Below, in pieces: positions 1-6,127 of a DNA stretch of 6,411 nt. The position numbers and the translations under genes were made by a program. Source of the stretch: Acidobacteriota bacterium (GTDB taxonomy: Bacteria; Acidobacteriota; Terriglobia; Terriglobales; SCQP01); NCBI GenBank assembly GCA_021818645.1, contig JAKATS010000138.1:1-6411 (forward strand). The letters are read 5' to 3'. Positions within the stretch are counted from its first letter, which is position 1. Each line of letters starts with the position of its first letter. Under the pieces are notes generated by a model. It did not search any database. It saw only the letters and a program-made list of their open reading frames with translations, and was not told where the DNA came from.

Positions 1-1
1 A

Positions 2-373
2 CCCGCTGTTTCCTGGTCGGGATTTCCGGCGGGAACCAGAAACTGGGCTCTGGTCATGGTGGACCGCAGCGACCACAATTTTGTGCATTGGCTGGTCTAC
101 GGCATCGCCTCCGATGTCCAGGGCCTGCCGCAGCATCTTGCCCCTCAGGCAAAACTTTCGAGCGGCGAAAAACAGGGCAGGAACTCGTTTGGAAAAATCG
201 GCTATTCCGGACCCTGCCCGCCACCCGGCGCCGCGCATATCTATCAACTATCGCTTTATAGTTTGAATTCCATGCCTAAGCTGAAGAGAGGCCTGCAATT
301 CAGCCTTTTAATGAAAGGGCTGCGCGGGCATGTCCTCGCCAAAGCCAGCCTGCAAGCCCGTTTCAGCCGCTGA
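2..373 (+). CDS. YbhB/YbcL-type PEBP family protein, 5'-truncated by the window edge
   Basis: The frame is open from base 2 to the TGA at 371-373 and encodes the last 123 residues of a phosphatidylethanolamine-binding-protein (Raf kinase inhibitor-like) protein. Family landmarks in order: PAVSWSGFPAGTRNWALVMV (the SP-x-LSW...PAGTKSFAL strand), VHWLVYGI (VHW-x-LYNI), GRNSFGKIGYSGPCPPPG (the G-x-N-x-FG-x-GY-x-GPCPPPG signature) and a C-terminal KGLRGHVLAKASLQARFSR (the GHVLA...G-x-Y/F tail). The true start lies upstream of the window; the ATG at 56 is internal. Two ligand-pocket motifs look altered: the usual DPDAP is read here as DRSDH, and the HRY after the PPPG turn is AHIYQ. Bacterial YbhB/YbcL proteins are small soluble or periplasmic proteins with poorly defined function. 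The 14-base gap to hldA suggests co-transcription, but a functional link to heptose synthesis is not evident. Confidence 0.86.
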   Translation, partial: PAVSWSGFPAGTRNWALVMVDRSDHNFVHWLVYGIASDVQGLPQHLAPQAKLSSGEKQGRNSFGKIGYSGPCPPPGAAHIYQLSLYSLNSMPKLKRGLQFSLLMKGLRGHVLAKASLQARFSR

Positions 374-387
374 CTGAAGCATATATA

Positions 388-1437
388 ATGATTCGATTCA
401 TGGCTTCCCGAATTTCAGAATTGCTCGATATAGATTTCAAGCGCTATCCGATCCTGGTCGTGGGCGATGTCATGCTCGATCAGTACCTGTGGGGCGCGGT
501 GGAGCGGATTTCGCCCGAAGCACCGGTGCCGGTGCTGCGCACCGCTCACAAAACCGTCTCGCCCGGCGGCGCGGCCAATGTGGCCATGAACCTGGCCGGC
601 CTGGGGGTGCCGGTGCGGCTGGCGGGGTTTATCGGGAGCGATGAAGATGCCGAGCAACTCTGCGCCAGCCTGCAGACGGCCGGAATCGCGACCCAGGGCT
701 TATTGCGCGGCGGACTGCCCACCATCAGCAAGACCCGGATCATGGCCGGACGCCAGCAGCTTCTCCGGCTGGACGTGGAAAGCCATGAACCCCGGCCGGA
801 AGCTGAAACAGCGGCTTATCTTGCACAAATTGAGTCACAGAGCGCCCAAGCAGCCGCGATCATTATTTCCGATTACGCCAAGGGCGTCGCCAGCGAAGCC
901 GTCTGCCAAAGCCTGATCACGGCCGCACGGCGGCGCGGCATACCGGTGCTGGTGGATCCCAAGGGCCGGGATTATTCCAAATACCGCGGCGCGACCACGA
1001 TCTGCCCGAACGCGCTGGAATTGGCCGCCAGCCTGGATGGCGTGGCCACGGAACACCTGCCCGTTACACCTGCCGCCGGTCCGGGCCATAGCTCCGCTCT
1101 GAATGCGCCGCTGCGGCAAATGCTGCTGCGCGGCCGCGCATTGCTGGCCAAACTGGAACTCGACTATTTGACCGTGACCTTGAGCGAGCATGGCATCGCG
1201 GTGGTGGCGCGGCGTCCAGATGACGACCTGCATCATCCGGCGCAGGTGCGCGAGGTTCTCGATGTTTCAGGCGCGGGCGATACCGTGATTGCCATGCTGG
1301 CGCTCGCCGCGGCCGCCCGATGGCCGTTGCCGGATGCCCTCGCACTGGCCAATCTGGCCGCCGGGGTGGTGGTCGGCCGGCTGGGCACGGTGGCGATTGA
1401 TCTCGCCGGCCTGCGTCAGGCAGCGGCTTCTATATAA
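388..1437 (+). CDS. hldA: D-glycero-beta-D-manno-heptose-7-phosphate kinase, stand-alone kinase
   Basis: Phosphorylates D-glycero-D-manno-heptose 7-phosphate at C1 with ATP to give the 1,7-bisphosphate, an ADP-heptose pathway step in the cytoplasm. The 349-residue product is a ribokinase/PfkB-fold sugar kinase. Residues 24-50 carry the HldE N-domain signature (VVGDVMLDQYLWG, then ERISPEAPVPVL). Residues 58-72 hold the first PfkB signature (SPGGAANVAMNLAGLG), DPKGRDYSKYRGA is at 190-202, CPN at 206-208, and the second PfkB signature DVSGAGDT at 292-299, with Asp298 the expected catalytic base. Escherichia coli HldE is about 477 residues with a C-terminal adenylyltransferase domain; this protein ends after the kinase, so that step must come from a separate HldC. 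ATG 388 is preferred because TGAAG lies 8 bases upstream; ATG 400 (MASRISELL) is an alternative start. The stop overlaps a possible ATG in TAATG at 1435-1439, suggesting coupling with hldD. Confidence 0.93.
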   Translation: MIRFMASRISELLDIDFKRYPILVVGDVMLDQYLWGAVERISPEAPVPVLRTAHKTVSPGGAANVAMNLAGLGVPVRLAGFIGSDEDAEQLCASLQTAGIATQGLLRGGLPTISKTRIMAGRQQLLRLDVESHEPRPEAETAAYLAQIESQSAQAAAIIISDYAKGVASEAVCQSLITAARRRGIPVLVDPKGRDYSKYRGATTICPNALELAASLDGVATEHLPVTPAAGPGHSSALNAPLRQMLLRGRALLAKLELDYLTVTLSEHGIAVVARRPDDDLHHPAQVREVLDVSGAGDTVIAMLALAAAARWPLPDALALANLAAGVVVGRLGTVAIDLAGLRQAAASI

Positions 1438-1463
1438 TGCAACTTCGGCCTGAAACTCAAACC

Positions 1464-2453
1464 ATGTTCATCGTCACCGGCGGCGCCGGCTTCATCGGCA
1501 GCAATCTGATCCACACCCTCAATGCCTGGGGGCATACCGACATTCTCTGCGTGGATCGCCTGCAGCCGGCAAGCAAGTTCCGCAATCTGCTGGGCGCTGA
1601 AATCAGTGATTTTGTTGATCTGGACGATTTCCGGCGCAAAATTCAGGCCGATTGCCTTCCCGCCGCGCCCATACAAGCCATCTTTCATCAGGGCGCCTGC
1701 TCGAACACGCTGGAAGACGACGGCCGCTTCATGCTCGACAATAATTTCACGTATTCCAAAGAGCTGCTGCATTTCGCCCTGCGCCATCGCATTCCATTTG
1801 TATATGCCTCATCCGCCGCCGTGTACGGGCTCAGCCGGGACTTTGCGGAGCAGCCGGAAAATGAAAAGCCGCTGAATATTTATGGCTATTCGAAGCTGTT
1901 ATTCGACAATTATGTGCGCCGCGTTCTGCCCACGGCCGAATCCACGGTGGTGGGCCTGCGCTATTTCAACGCCTACGGCCCGCGCGAGGAACATAAAGGC
2001 AGGATGGCCTCGACGGCGCATCATTTTGCCCGCGAACTGCGGGAATCGGGGGAAATCCGGCTGTTTGAAGGTTCGGGCGGCTACCCGGATGGCGAACAAC
2101 GGCGGGATTTTGTCTATGTGGACGATCTATGCCGCATGACCCTGTTTTTTGCCGGTTTGGCGGACGGGCAGGGTGAATCGCTGGCCGCCACAGCGCCCGC
2201 ACCGCCTGTCCATCGTGGCATTTTCAATGCCGGCACCGGCGTCAGTCACAGCTTTAACGAGATGGCTGCGGCGGTGGCCGCGGCGGTTGATCTGCCCCTC
2301 CAAATCCAATACGTACCCTTTCCGGAAGACCTCAGGAAACGTTATCAACATTACACTCAGGCCGATCTGGACCAGCTCCGGCAGGCCGGGTACCGGCGTC
2401 TGCCATCGCCCTTGAATCTCGGAGTAAAACTCTCCCTTTCTGCTTCGAATTGA
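1464..2453 (+). CDS. hldD: ADP-L-glycero-D-manno-heptose 6-epimerase
   Basis: Converts ADP-D-glycero-D-manno-heptose to ADP-L-glycero-D-manno-heptose, the last step before transfer of heptose to LPS core or another glycan. The 329-residue protein is an extended short-chain dehydrogenase. It opens with MFIVTGGAGFIGSN (NAD(P)-binding GxxGxxG), then FHQGACSNT (74-82), YASSAAVYG (114-122, catalytic Ser116), Y140-x3-K144 in NIYGYSKLLFD, RYFNAYGPREEHKGRMAS (166-183), RRDFVYVDD (213-221), FNAGTG (254-259) and a C-terminal YTQADLDQLRQAGY. Starting at 1464, Ser116, Tyr140, Lys144 and Lys178 fall on the numbers I recall for the E. coli enzyme, and the protein begins exactly at the family N-terminus, so this start is preferred. 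An in-frame ATG at 1437 overlaps the hldA stop and would add nine residues (MQLRPETQT). No strong ribosome binding site precedes either start. A short loop (206-212) and a Ser/Ala/Pro-rich loop (about 239-249) are longer than in E. coli. Confidence 0.95.
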   Translation: MFIVTGGAGFIGSNLIHTLNAWGHTDILCVDRLQPASKFRNLLGAEISDFVDLDDFRRKIQADCLPAAPIQAIFHQGACSNTLEDDGRFMLDNNFTYSKELLHFALRHRIPFVYASSAAVYGLSRDFAEQPENEKPLNIYGYSKLLFDNYVRRVLPTAESTVVGLRYFNAYGPREEHKGRMASTAHHFARELRESGEIRLFEGSGGYPDGEQRRDFVYVDDLCRMTLFFAGLADGQGESLAATAPAPPVHRGIFNAGTGVSHSFNEMAAAVAAAVDLPLQIQYVPFPEDLRKRYQHYTQADLDQLRQAGYRRLPSPLNLGVKLSLSASN

Positions 2454-2484
2454 CGGTTAACTCATTGTGTTTTCTAGGGGAAAA

Positions 2485-2520
2485 AGCCTTGACCCGGCCT
2501 TCGCAACTAGGCTACTCTTT
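2485..2520 (+). terminator. Weak terminator-like hairpin after hldD
   Basis: The sequence GGCCT (2496-2500) can pair with AGGCT (2509-2513), including one G-U pair, around an 8-base loop. It is followed by ACTCTTTTG. AGCCT at 2485-2489 can pair with the same AGGCT. The stem is short and the T-run is broken, so this is at best a weak or partial intrinsic terminator 32 bases or more past the hldD stop. It also overlaps candidate promoter elements, so both calls cannot be strong at once. Confidence 0.25.
2489..2518 (+). promoter_or_regulatory. Candidate sigma-70 promoter for the NusG-paralogue operon
   Basis: TTGACC (2489-2494, five of six matches to the -35 consensus) lies 18 bases before TACTCT (2513-2518), which keeps the T, A and final T of a -10 box. 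It sits in the only long intergenic gap, upstream of the NusG paralogue. The call rests on consensus matching only; the -10 is poor and the segment overlaps the terminator-like hairpin. Confidence 0.3.
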
Positions 2521-2523
2521 TGC

Positions 2524-2570
2524 TTGACAGAAACTCATTTCTCATTTTCTGAATCATCAGTGTCTTTAAT
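2524..2570 (+). promoter_or_regulatory. Perfect -35 box with no clear matching -10
   Basis: TTGACA at 2524-2529 is a perfect -35 consensus. At normal spacing only poor -10 candidates occur (TCTGAA at 2548, CTGAAT at 2549). A good -10-like TTTAAT sits at 2565-2570 but is 35 bases away, about twice the usual spacing, and has no -35 of its own. The stretch is AT-rich compared with its neighbours and is probably part of the operon control region, but the promoter cannot be fixed from sequence alone. Confidence 0.33.
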
Positions 2571-2642
2571 CAGACCCCGATGAAGAGGATGGGAGTGTGG
2601 ACGGTGCTGGATTCCCGTAACGGAACCTAGGGAGGTCTGGGT
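2562..2642 (+). promoter_or_regulatory. Candidate structured 5' leader of the NusG-paralogue gene
   Basis: CAGACC (2571-2576) is exactly complementary to GGTCTG (2634-2639), which overlaps the ribosome binding site. Inside this helix, TTCCCG (2612-2617) and CGGAA (2621-2625) form a five-pair hairpin with a TAA loop and one bulged C. ACCT (2625-2628) can also pair with AGGT (2633-2636), directly masking the ribosome binding site. GTCT (2562-2565) can pair with AGAC (2572-2575) and would compete with the outer helix. I do not recognise a known riboswitch class. The pairings are seen in the sequence; a regulatory role is inference, and helices this short can arise by chance. Confidence 0.3.
2629..2635 (+). 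promoter_or_regulatory. Strong ribosome binding site of the NusG paralogue
   Basis: AGGGAGG ends 7 bases before ATG 2643. It is the strongest Shine-Dalgarno match seen in the window and fixes the start of the NusG paralogue. The heptose genes have only weak sites, so the regulator may be translated comparatively well. Its GG at 2634-2635 is part of the possible leader helix. Confidence 0.75.
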
Positions 2643-3257
2643 ATGCCAGATGAATCACAAAGCAGAGTCTGTGACTCTCAGGCCGGAGGTTTGCCCGGTA
2701 ACAATTTAGAGGGCGATGGCCATTGGCTGGCCGGCTATACCCGCTCCCATTACGAGCATAAAGTCCGGGATTTTTATCAGCAGCGCGGCTGGGAGGTGTT
2801 TCTGCCCACCTACCGCAGTTGGCGGCGCTGGAGCGACCGGCGCAAGCTGCTGGACCTGCCTTTGTTTCCCTCCTATGTTTTTGTCCGGCTGCGGGAAGCG
2901 GACCGCTACCGGGCGGTGCAGGCGCCGGGGTTTTTATGGTTCGTGACCCAGGATCATCGCCCTGCCATCGTCAATGACCAGGAATTACAAGCCATCCGGC
3001 AGGCACTGGCGAGCGGACTGCAATATGACCCCATGCCCACGCTGCACCTGGGCGACGAGGTGGAAATCATAGACGGACCGATGCGCGGCGCGCACGGGCG
3101 GCTGATTCGCAAGGAATTGAACGCAGTGGCACTCGTGGTCAGCGCCATTAATGGTGGAGTTAAAATCACCTTGCCCGATGCGACCTCGATTCGTCCGCTC
3201 CATCCGCCCGCCCGGCAATCGCGCATGGCGGCGCCGGCCTTCTCCCGCGCACTGTAG
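2643..3257 (+). CDS. NusG-family transcription antitermination paralogue (UpxY/RfaH/LoaP-like)
   Basis: A 204-residue specialised NusG paralogue, expected to bind RNA polymerase and promote read-through of a long polysaccharide operon. The NusG N-terminal domain spans about residues 27-122: WLAGYTRSHYEHKVRDF (helix contacting polymerase), GWEVFLPTYRSWRRWSDRRK, then the hallmark LPLFPSYVFVRL (72-83) and a VQAPGFLWFV strand. A C-terminal KOW domain follows at about 134-187 (LGDEVEIIDGPMRGAHGRLIRK, then a strand ending in LPDATSIRPL). The first 26 residues and the basic, Ala/Pro-rich tail (about 188-204) fall outside the domains. Architecture and position in front of glycan genes resemble Bacteroides UpxY-type regulators more than the housekeeping NusG, which normally sits beside secE and ribosomal genes. 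The RfaH ops sequence is not visible, so the recruitment site is unknown. ATG 2643 is fixed by the strong ribosome binding site. Which subfamily it belongs to is uncertain. Confidence 0.9.
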   Translation: MPDESQSRVCDSQAGGLPGNNLEGDGHWLAGYTRSHYEHKVRDFYQQRGWEVFLPTYRSWRRWSDRRKLLDLPLFPSYVFVRLREADRYRAVQAPGFLWFVTQDHRPAIVNDQELQAIRQALASGLQYDPMPTLHLGDEVEIIDGPMRGAHGRLIRKELNAVALVVSAINGGVKITLPDATSIRPLHPPARQSRMAAPAFSRAL

Positions 3258-3277
3258 CTGATTTGGATGCTCTTCTT

Positions 3278-3853
3278 ATGACGATATGCGAGCAGATTCG
3301 TCAGGATTTTGAATCGCATCTCGCCATGATCCATGAAGCCATGTCAAGTCTGGTCCCTGGATTGGAGCAAGCTGCCGAACGGATATTAGAATGTTACCGG
3401 CATGGTGGAAAAATCATCTTGATGGGTAACGGCGGCAGCGCCGCCGACGCCCAGCATTTAGCGGCCGAATTGCTCGGCCGCTATCAGCGCGAGCGGCCGC
3501 CCTTGCCGGCGCTGGCTTTAAACACCAACAGTTCCACCCTCACCGCCATTGCCAATGATTACGGGTTTGAAGAGGTATTTACACGGCAATTGCATGCCCT
3601 GGCCCAACCTGGAGATGTGGTGATTGGCTTGAGCACATCCGGTAAATCAGCCAATATCATCTCGGCGCTGCGCTGGGCGCGCTCCTTGCCATGCCATACC
3701 ATGGCCATGACGGGAGGAGATTGCGCGCTGATCGCCGAGGCCGCGGATATTGTATTGGCCGTCCCATCCCTGCAAACCGCGCGCATTCAGGAGTGCCATA
3801 TTTTGCTTGGCCATGCGCTCTGTGGCGTGGTGGAGTCACGCTTGGCCGCGTAG
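3278..3853 (+). CDS. gmhA: Sedoheptulose-7-phosphate isomerase (phosphoheptose isomerase)
   Basis: First committed enzyme of ADP-heptose synthesis: converts sedoheptulose 7-phosphate to D-glycero-D-manno-heptose 7-phosphate in the cytoplasm. The 191-residue protein is a single SIS domain: MGNGGSAADAQHLAAELLGRY (49-69), TAIANDYGFEEVFTRQ (89-104), GLSTSGKSANIISAL (117-131, phosphate-binding loop) and RIQECHILLGHALC (169-182). His60, Glu64, Gln171 and His179 match the metal and catalytic positions of E. coli GmhA (61, 65, 172, 180) with a constant shift of one, so the active site looks intact. ATG 3278 gives almost the same length as E. coli GmhA (about 192). A TTG at 3263 would add five residues and is less likely. 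Only a weak TTGGA precedes the ATG. It begins 20 bases after the NusG paralogue and ends 24 bases before the co-polymerase gene, placing a heptose enzyme inside the exporter operon. Confidence 0.94.
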   Translation: MTICEQIRQDFESHLAMIHEAMSSLVPGLEQAAERILECYRHGGKIILMGNGGSAADAQHLAAELLGRYQRERPPLPALALNTNSSTLTAIANDYGFEEVFTRQLHALAQPGDVVIGLSTSGKSANIISALRWARSLPCHTMAMTGGDCALIAEAADIVLAVPSLQTARIQECHILLGHALCGVVESRLAA

Positions 3854-3877
3854 CCTCGGCAGCACTGGAATTTCCCC

Positions 3878-6127
3878 ATGGCGACACCTCAATTAAATAA
3901 AACCCTGCCGCCGGCAGAATCCGAACCCCGCGCCCTCCCCGCCTTGTATGCGGAGATGCCATCGCTTGAGGGTGAAACCGACTTCGGGTACTACTATTCC
4001 CTTCTGGCACGGTATCGCTGGCGCATCCTTACCTTTGTGCTGTTGGTGACTGCCATCGCCACCTTGATTGCCCTGGTGCTGCCCAAGCAATATAGCTCCA
4101 CCGCCATTCTGCGGATTGACCCTTCCGGCATCCATACCGTGGGCGAATCAGCCTCCAATCAAAATGGGATTCCCCTGAGTTCCCGCCGGCTCATCGCCAC
4201 GGAATCCAAAGTCATCCTAAGCCCCGCCGTGGTGCTCAAGACCATCCGTACCCTGCGCTTATACCGCTATAAACAATTCGCACCCCTGCACCTCGGCCCG
4301 AATGCCATCACATTATCCACGAATCAGATGAATCAGGTTCTGGGTAAAGTTACAAAATCCATCTCCATCAACCAGCCCCTGGGCACATACCTATTGCAGG
4401 TGAGTTTCCGCTCATTCAGTCCTGACTTATCGGCTCAAACCGCCAACAGCCTGCTGCAAAGCCTCATCGCGCATGACTACAGCACCCGGGTGCGCGCGCT
4501 GATGGGGTCTTCCCAATCCATGCGCGCGCAACTCATCAGTTTGCGCGCCAAAATGGAACGCAGCCAAACGGCTTTAATCCATTATGAAAGCCGCCATGAT
4601 GTCTTGAACCCCGACTCCAAAAACAATATCATGCTGGCCCGCTTATCGCAGGTCAATCAGGATTTGGGCATCGCGCAGACCAAACGCATGGCCTTGCAGG
4701 CCGATTATGAAATTGTCCAGACCGGCAATCTGGATGCCCTGATCGCCTCGGACCGGGGCCCCTATCTTTTGCCGCTTTATCAGCGCGTGCTCAATGACCA
4801 GCGCCATCTCACGCGGATGGCTCAAGTGTACGGACCCAATTATCCGATCTATAAACAGCAGGTATCCTTAATCCGTTCCGACCGCAAAGTCTTGCGCGCG
4901 CAGGAACAGCATATTGCCCGCCAGATACGCGCGCAATATGCCATGGCCCTGGCCCGGGAAAAGCTGTTGCGATCGGAATTGGAGCTGCAGAAAAAGCGCA
5001 TGGATGCCTTCAACCTGAAGGCCATCCGCTATTATGCCCTGAAAGCCGCATCGGATAGTTATACCCGTCTTTATTACTTATTGCAGCAACGGATTCAAGA
5101 TGCCCAGGTGGCGGCCAACCTGCACGCGGAAAGCCTGCGCATCATCAGTCCGGCCCGGCCGGATCAGGTTCCCGTCTATCCCCGGCCCCTGCTGACTGCC
5201 GTGCTGGCATTCTTCCTGTCCAGCCTGCTGGCGGTCGGGACCGCGATTGCCGTGGGGGCCCTGGATAAAAGTGTCTCCTCGCCCGAACAAGTGGAGCACT
5301 TTTTCCATTTGCCCGTGCTGAGCTCCCTGGCCCAGGTCGCCGCCAAGGAGCGCCGGCTCTTGTCGCCCAAAGGATATGGCTCCAAGCTGCTTGAGCCTTC
5401 TCCCGGCGCGGGGTCCGCGGCCGGAAAACTTAGCTCCGCCTTCCGGGAAGGCATTCTCTCTTTGCATAGCGCATTGCTCCTGGCCCAGGATCGCGATCTG
5501 CATACCCTTGCCATCACCAGTTCGGTCCCGAGCGAAGGCAAAAGCACGATTTGCGCCAATTTGGCCGCGGCCATGGCGGGACTGGGCGCGCGTACAATTT
5601 TGGCGGATACGGATATGCGCAAGCCCAGCATGCATCGCCAATTCCAGATTTCCAACCAGCGCGGCCTGTCCACCGTGTTGCGCGGGCAGTGTTCCCTGGA
5701 GCAGGCCATTGTCAATGCGCATGACATTCCCAATCTCTCCCTCCTGCCGGCCGGCCCGAATCCCGCCAGCCCGGCGGAACTGCTGCATTCCGGCCTCGGC
5801 GATCTGCTGGAGCAGTTGCAAAACCGGTTTGATTTCGTGCTGCTCGATTGTCCGCCCATCTTAGGCTTTGCCGATACGCTCACCATGGCCAACCGGACCC
5901 AGGGCTGTCTGCTGGTGGTGCGGGCGGGCGAGACCGAGCGGCAACTGGTGGGCGCCGCGCTGCGCCAACTGCGGGCCGCCCGGGCGCAAATCCTGGGAAT
6001 TATCCTGAATAATGTTTCCCAGGAATTAGGATCTTATTATAGTTATTATGGACACTACTATAAGTATTATCGCCACGCCGATGCTGAAACTGAGCCGCGG
6101 GAGAAAAGCCATGAGGATGAAATCTGA
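3878..6127 (+). CDS. Wzc-type polysaccharide co-polymerase with cytoplasmic BY-kinase domain
   Basis: A 749-residue inner-membrane protein controlling chain length and export of capsule or exopolysaccharide. The Wzz domain starts near residue 36 (YYYSLLARYRWRI), with TM1 at about 50-68. A long periplasmic region with coiled-coil segments (about 200-430) includes the GNVR-like LYQRVLNDQRHLTRM...YGPNYP and YTRLYYLLQQRIQDAQVAA. The proline-rich PVYPRP (432-437) precedes TM2 (about 438-460). The cytoplasmic tyrosine-kinase domain follows: Walker A SSVPSEGKST (548-557, Lys555), Walker A' ILADTDMRKP (574-583, Asp577 and Asp579) and Walker B VLLDCPP (653-659, Asp657). A tail at 720-731 holds eight tyrosines and is the likely autophosphorylation cluster. 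Kinase and membrane parts are in one chain, as in Proteobacteria, unlike the split CapA/CapB pair. The conserved E-x2-R-x2-R motif reads E524-x2-L527-x2-H530, lacking both arginines. The 3' end overlaps the export gene by 17 bases. A cognate phosphatase is not in the window. Confidence 0.95.
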   Translation: MATPQLNKTLPPAESEPRALPALYAEMPSLEGETDFGYYYSLLARYRWRILTFVLLVTAIATLIALVLPKQYSSTAILRIDPSGIHTVGESASNQNGIPLSSRRLIATESKVILSPAVVLKTIRTLRLYRYKQFAPLHLGPNAITLSTNQMNQVLGKVTKSISINQPLGTYLLQVSFRSFSPDLSAQTANSLLQSLIAHDYSTRVRALMGSSQSMRAQLISLRAKMERSQTALIHYESRHDVLNPDSKNNIMLARLSQVNQDLGIAQTKRMALQADYEIVQTGNLDALIASDRGPYLLPLYQRVLNDQRHLTRMAQVYGPNYPIYKQQVSLIRSDRKVLRAQEQHIARQIRAQYAMALAREKLLRSELELQKKRMDAFNLKAIRYYALKAASDSYTRLYYLLQQRIQDAQVAANLHAESLRIISPARPDQVPVYPRPLLTAVLAFFLSSLLAVGTAIAVGALDKSVSSPEQVEHFFHLPVLSSLAQVAAKERRLLSPKGYGSKLLEPSPGAGSAAGKLSSAFREGILSLHSALLLAQDRDLHTLAITSSVPSEGKSTICANLAAAMAGLGARTILADTDMRKPSMHRQFQISNQRGLSTVLRGQCSLEQAIVNAHDIPNLSLLPAGPNPASPAELLHSGLGDLLEQLQNRFDFVLLDCPPILGFADTLTMANRTQGCLLVVRAGETERQLVGAALRQLRAARAQILGIILNNVSQELGSYYSYYGHYYKYYRHADAETEPREKSHEDEI
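6099..6103 (+). promoter_or_regulatory. Ribosome binding site of the export gene, inside the kinase gene
   Basis: GGGAG lies 7 bases before ATG 6111, within the last codons of the co-polymerase/kinase gene. It supports a start at 6111 for the overlapping export gene. ATG 6117, two codons downstream, is a possible alternative at 13-base spacing. Confidence 0.6.

Noticed and set aside
835..1236. Reverse-strand open frame of 133 codons inside hldA
   Set aside because: It lies wholly inside a well-supported kinase gene, shows no motif and has no plausible context.
1437..1463. Upstream start of hldD at ATG 1437
   Set aside because: The TAATG overlap makes it possible, but the added nine residues precede the family N-terminus, and numbering from 1464 puts the catalytic residues at the family positions. 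Kept only as an alternative.
2622..2641. ECF-sigma-like GGAAC and TCTGG elements
   Set aside because: They are only about 10 bases apart instead of about 16 and overlap the ribosome binding site, so they cannot form an ECF promoter for this gene.
2454..2642. JUMPstart/ops element or a known riboswitch in the intergenic region
   Set aside because: No GGCGGTAG-type ops core or JUMPstart-like sequence was found, and the leader lacks core sequences of riboswitch classes I can recognise by eye.
5078..5892. Two long overlapping reverse-strand open frames (247 and 238 codons) opposite the kinase domain
   Set aside because: They mirror the kinase gene, whose frame carries every expected motif. Their products are low-complexity Arg/Gly/Gln/Ser-rich strings with no recognisable domain, as expected of antisense frames in GC-rich DNA.
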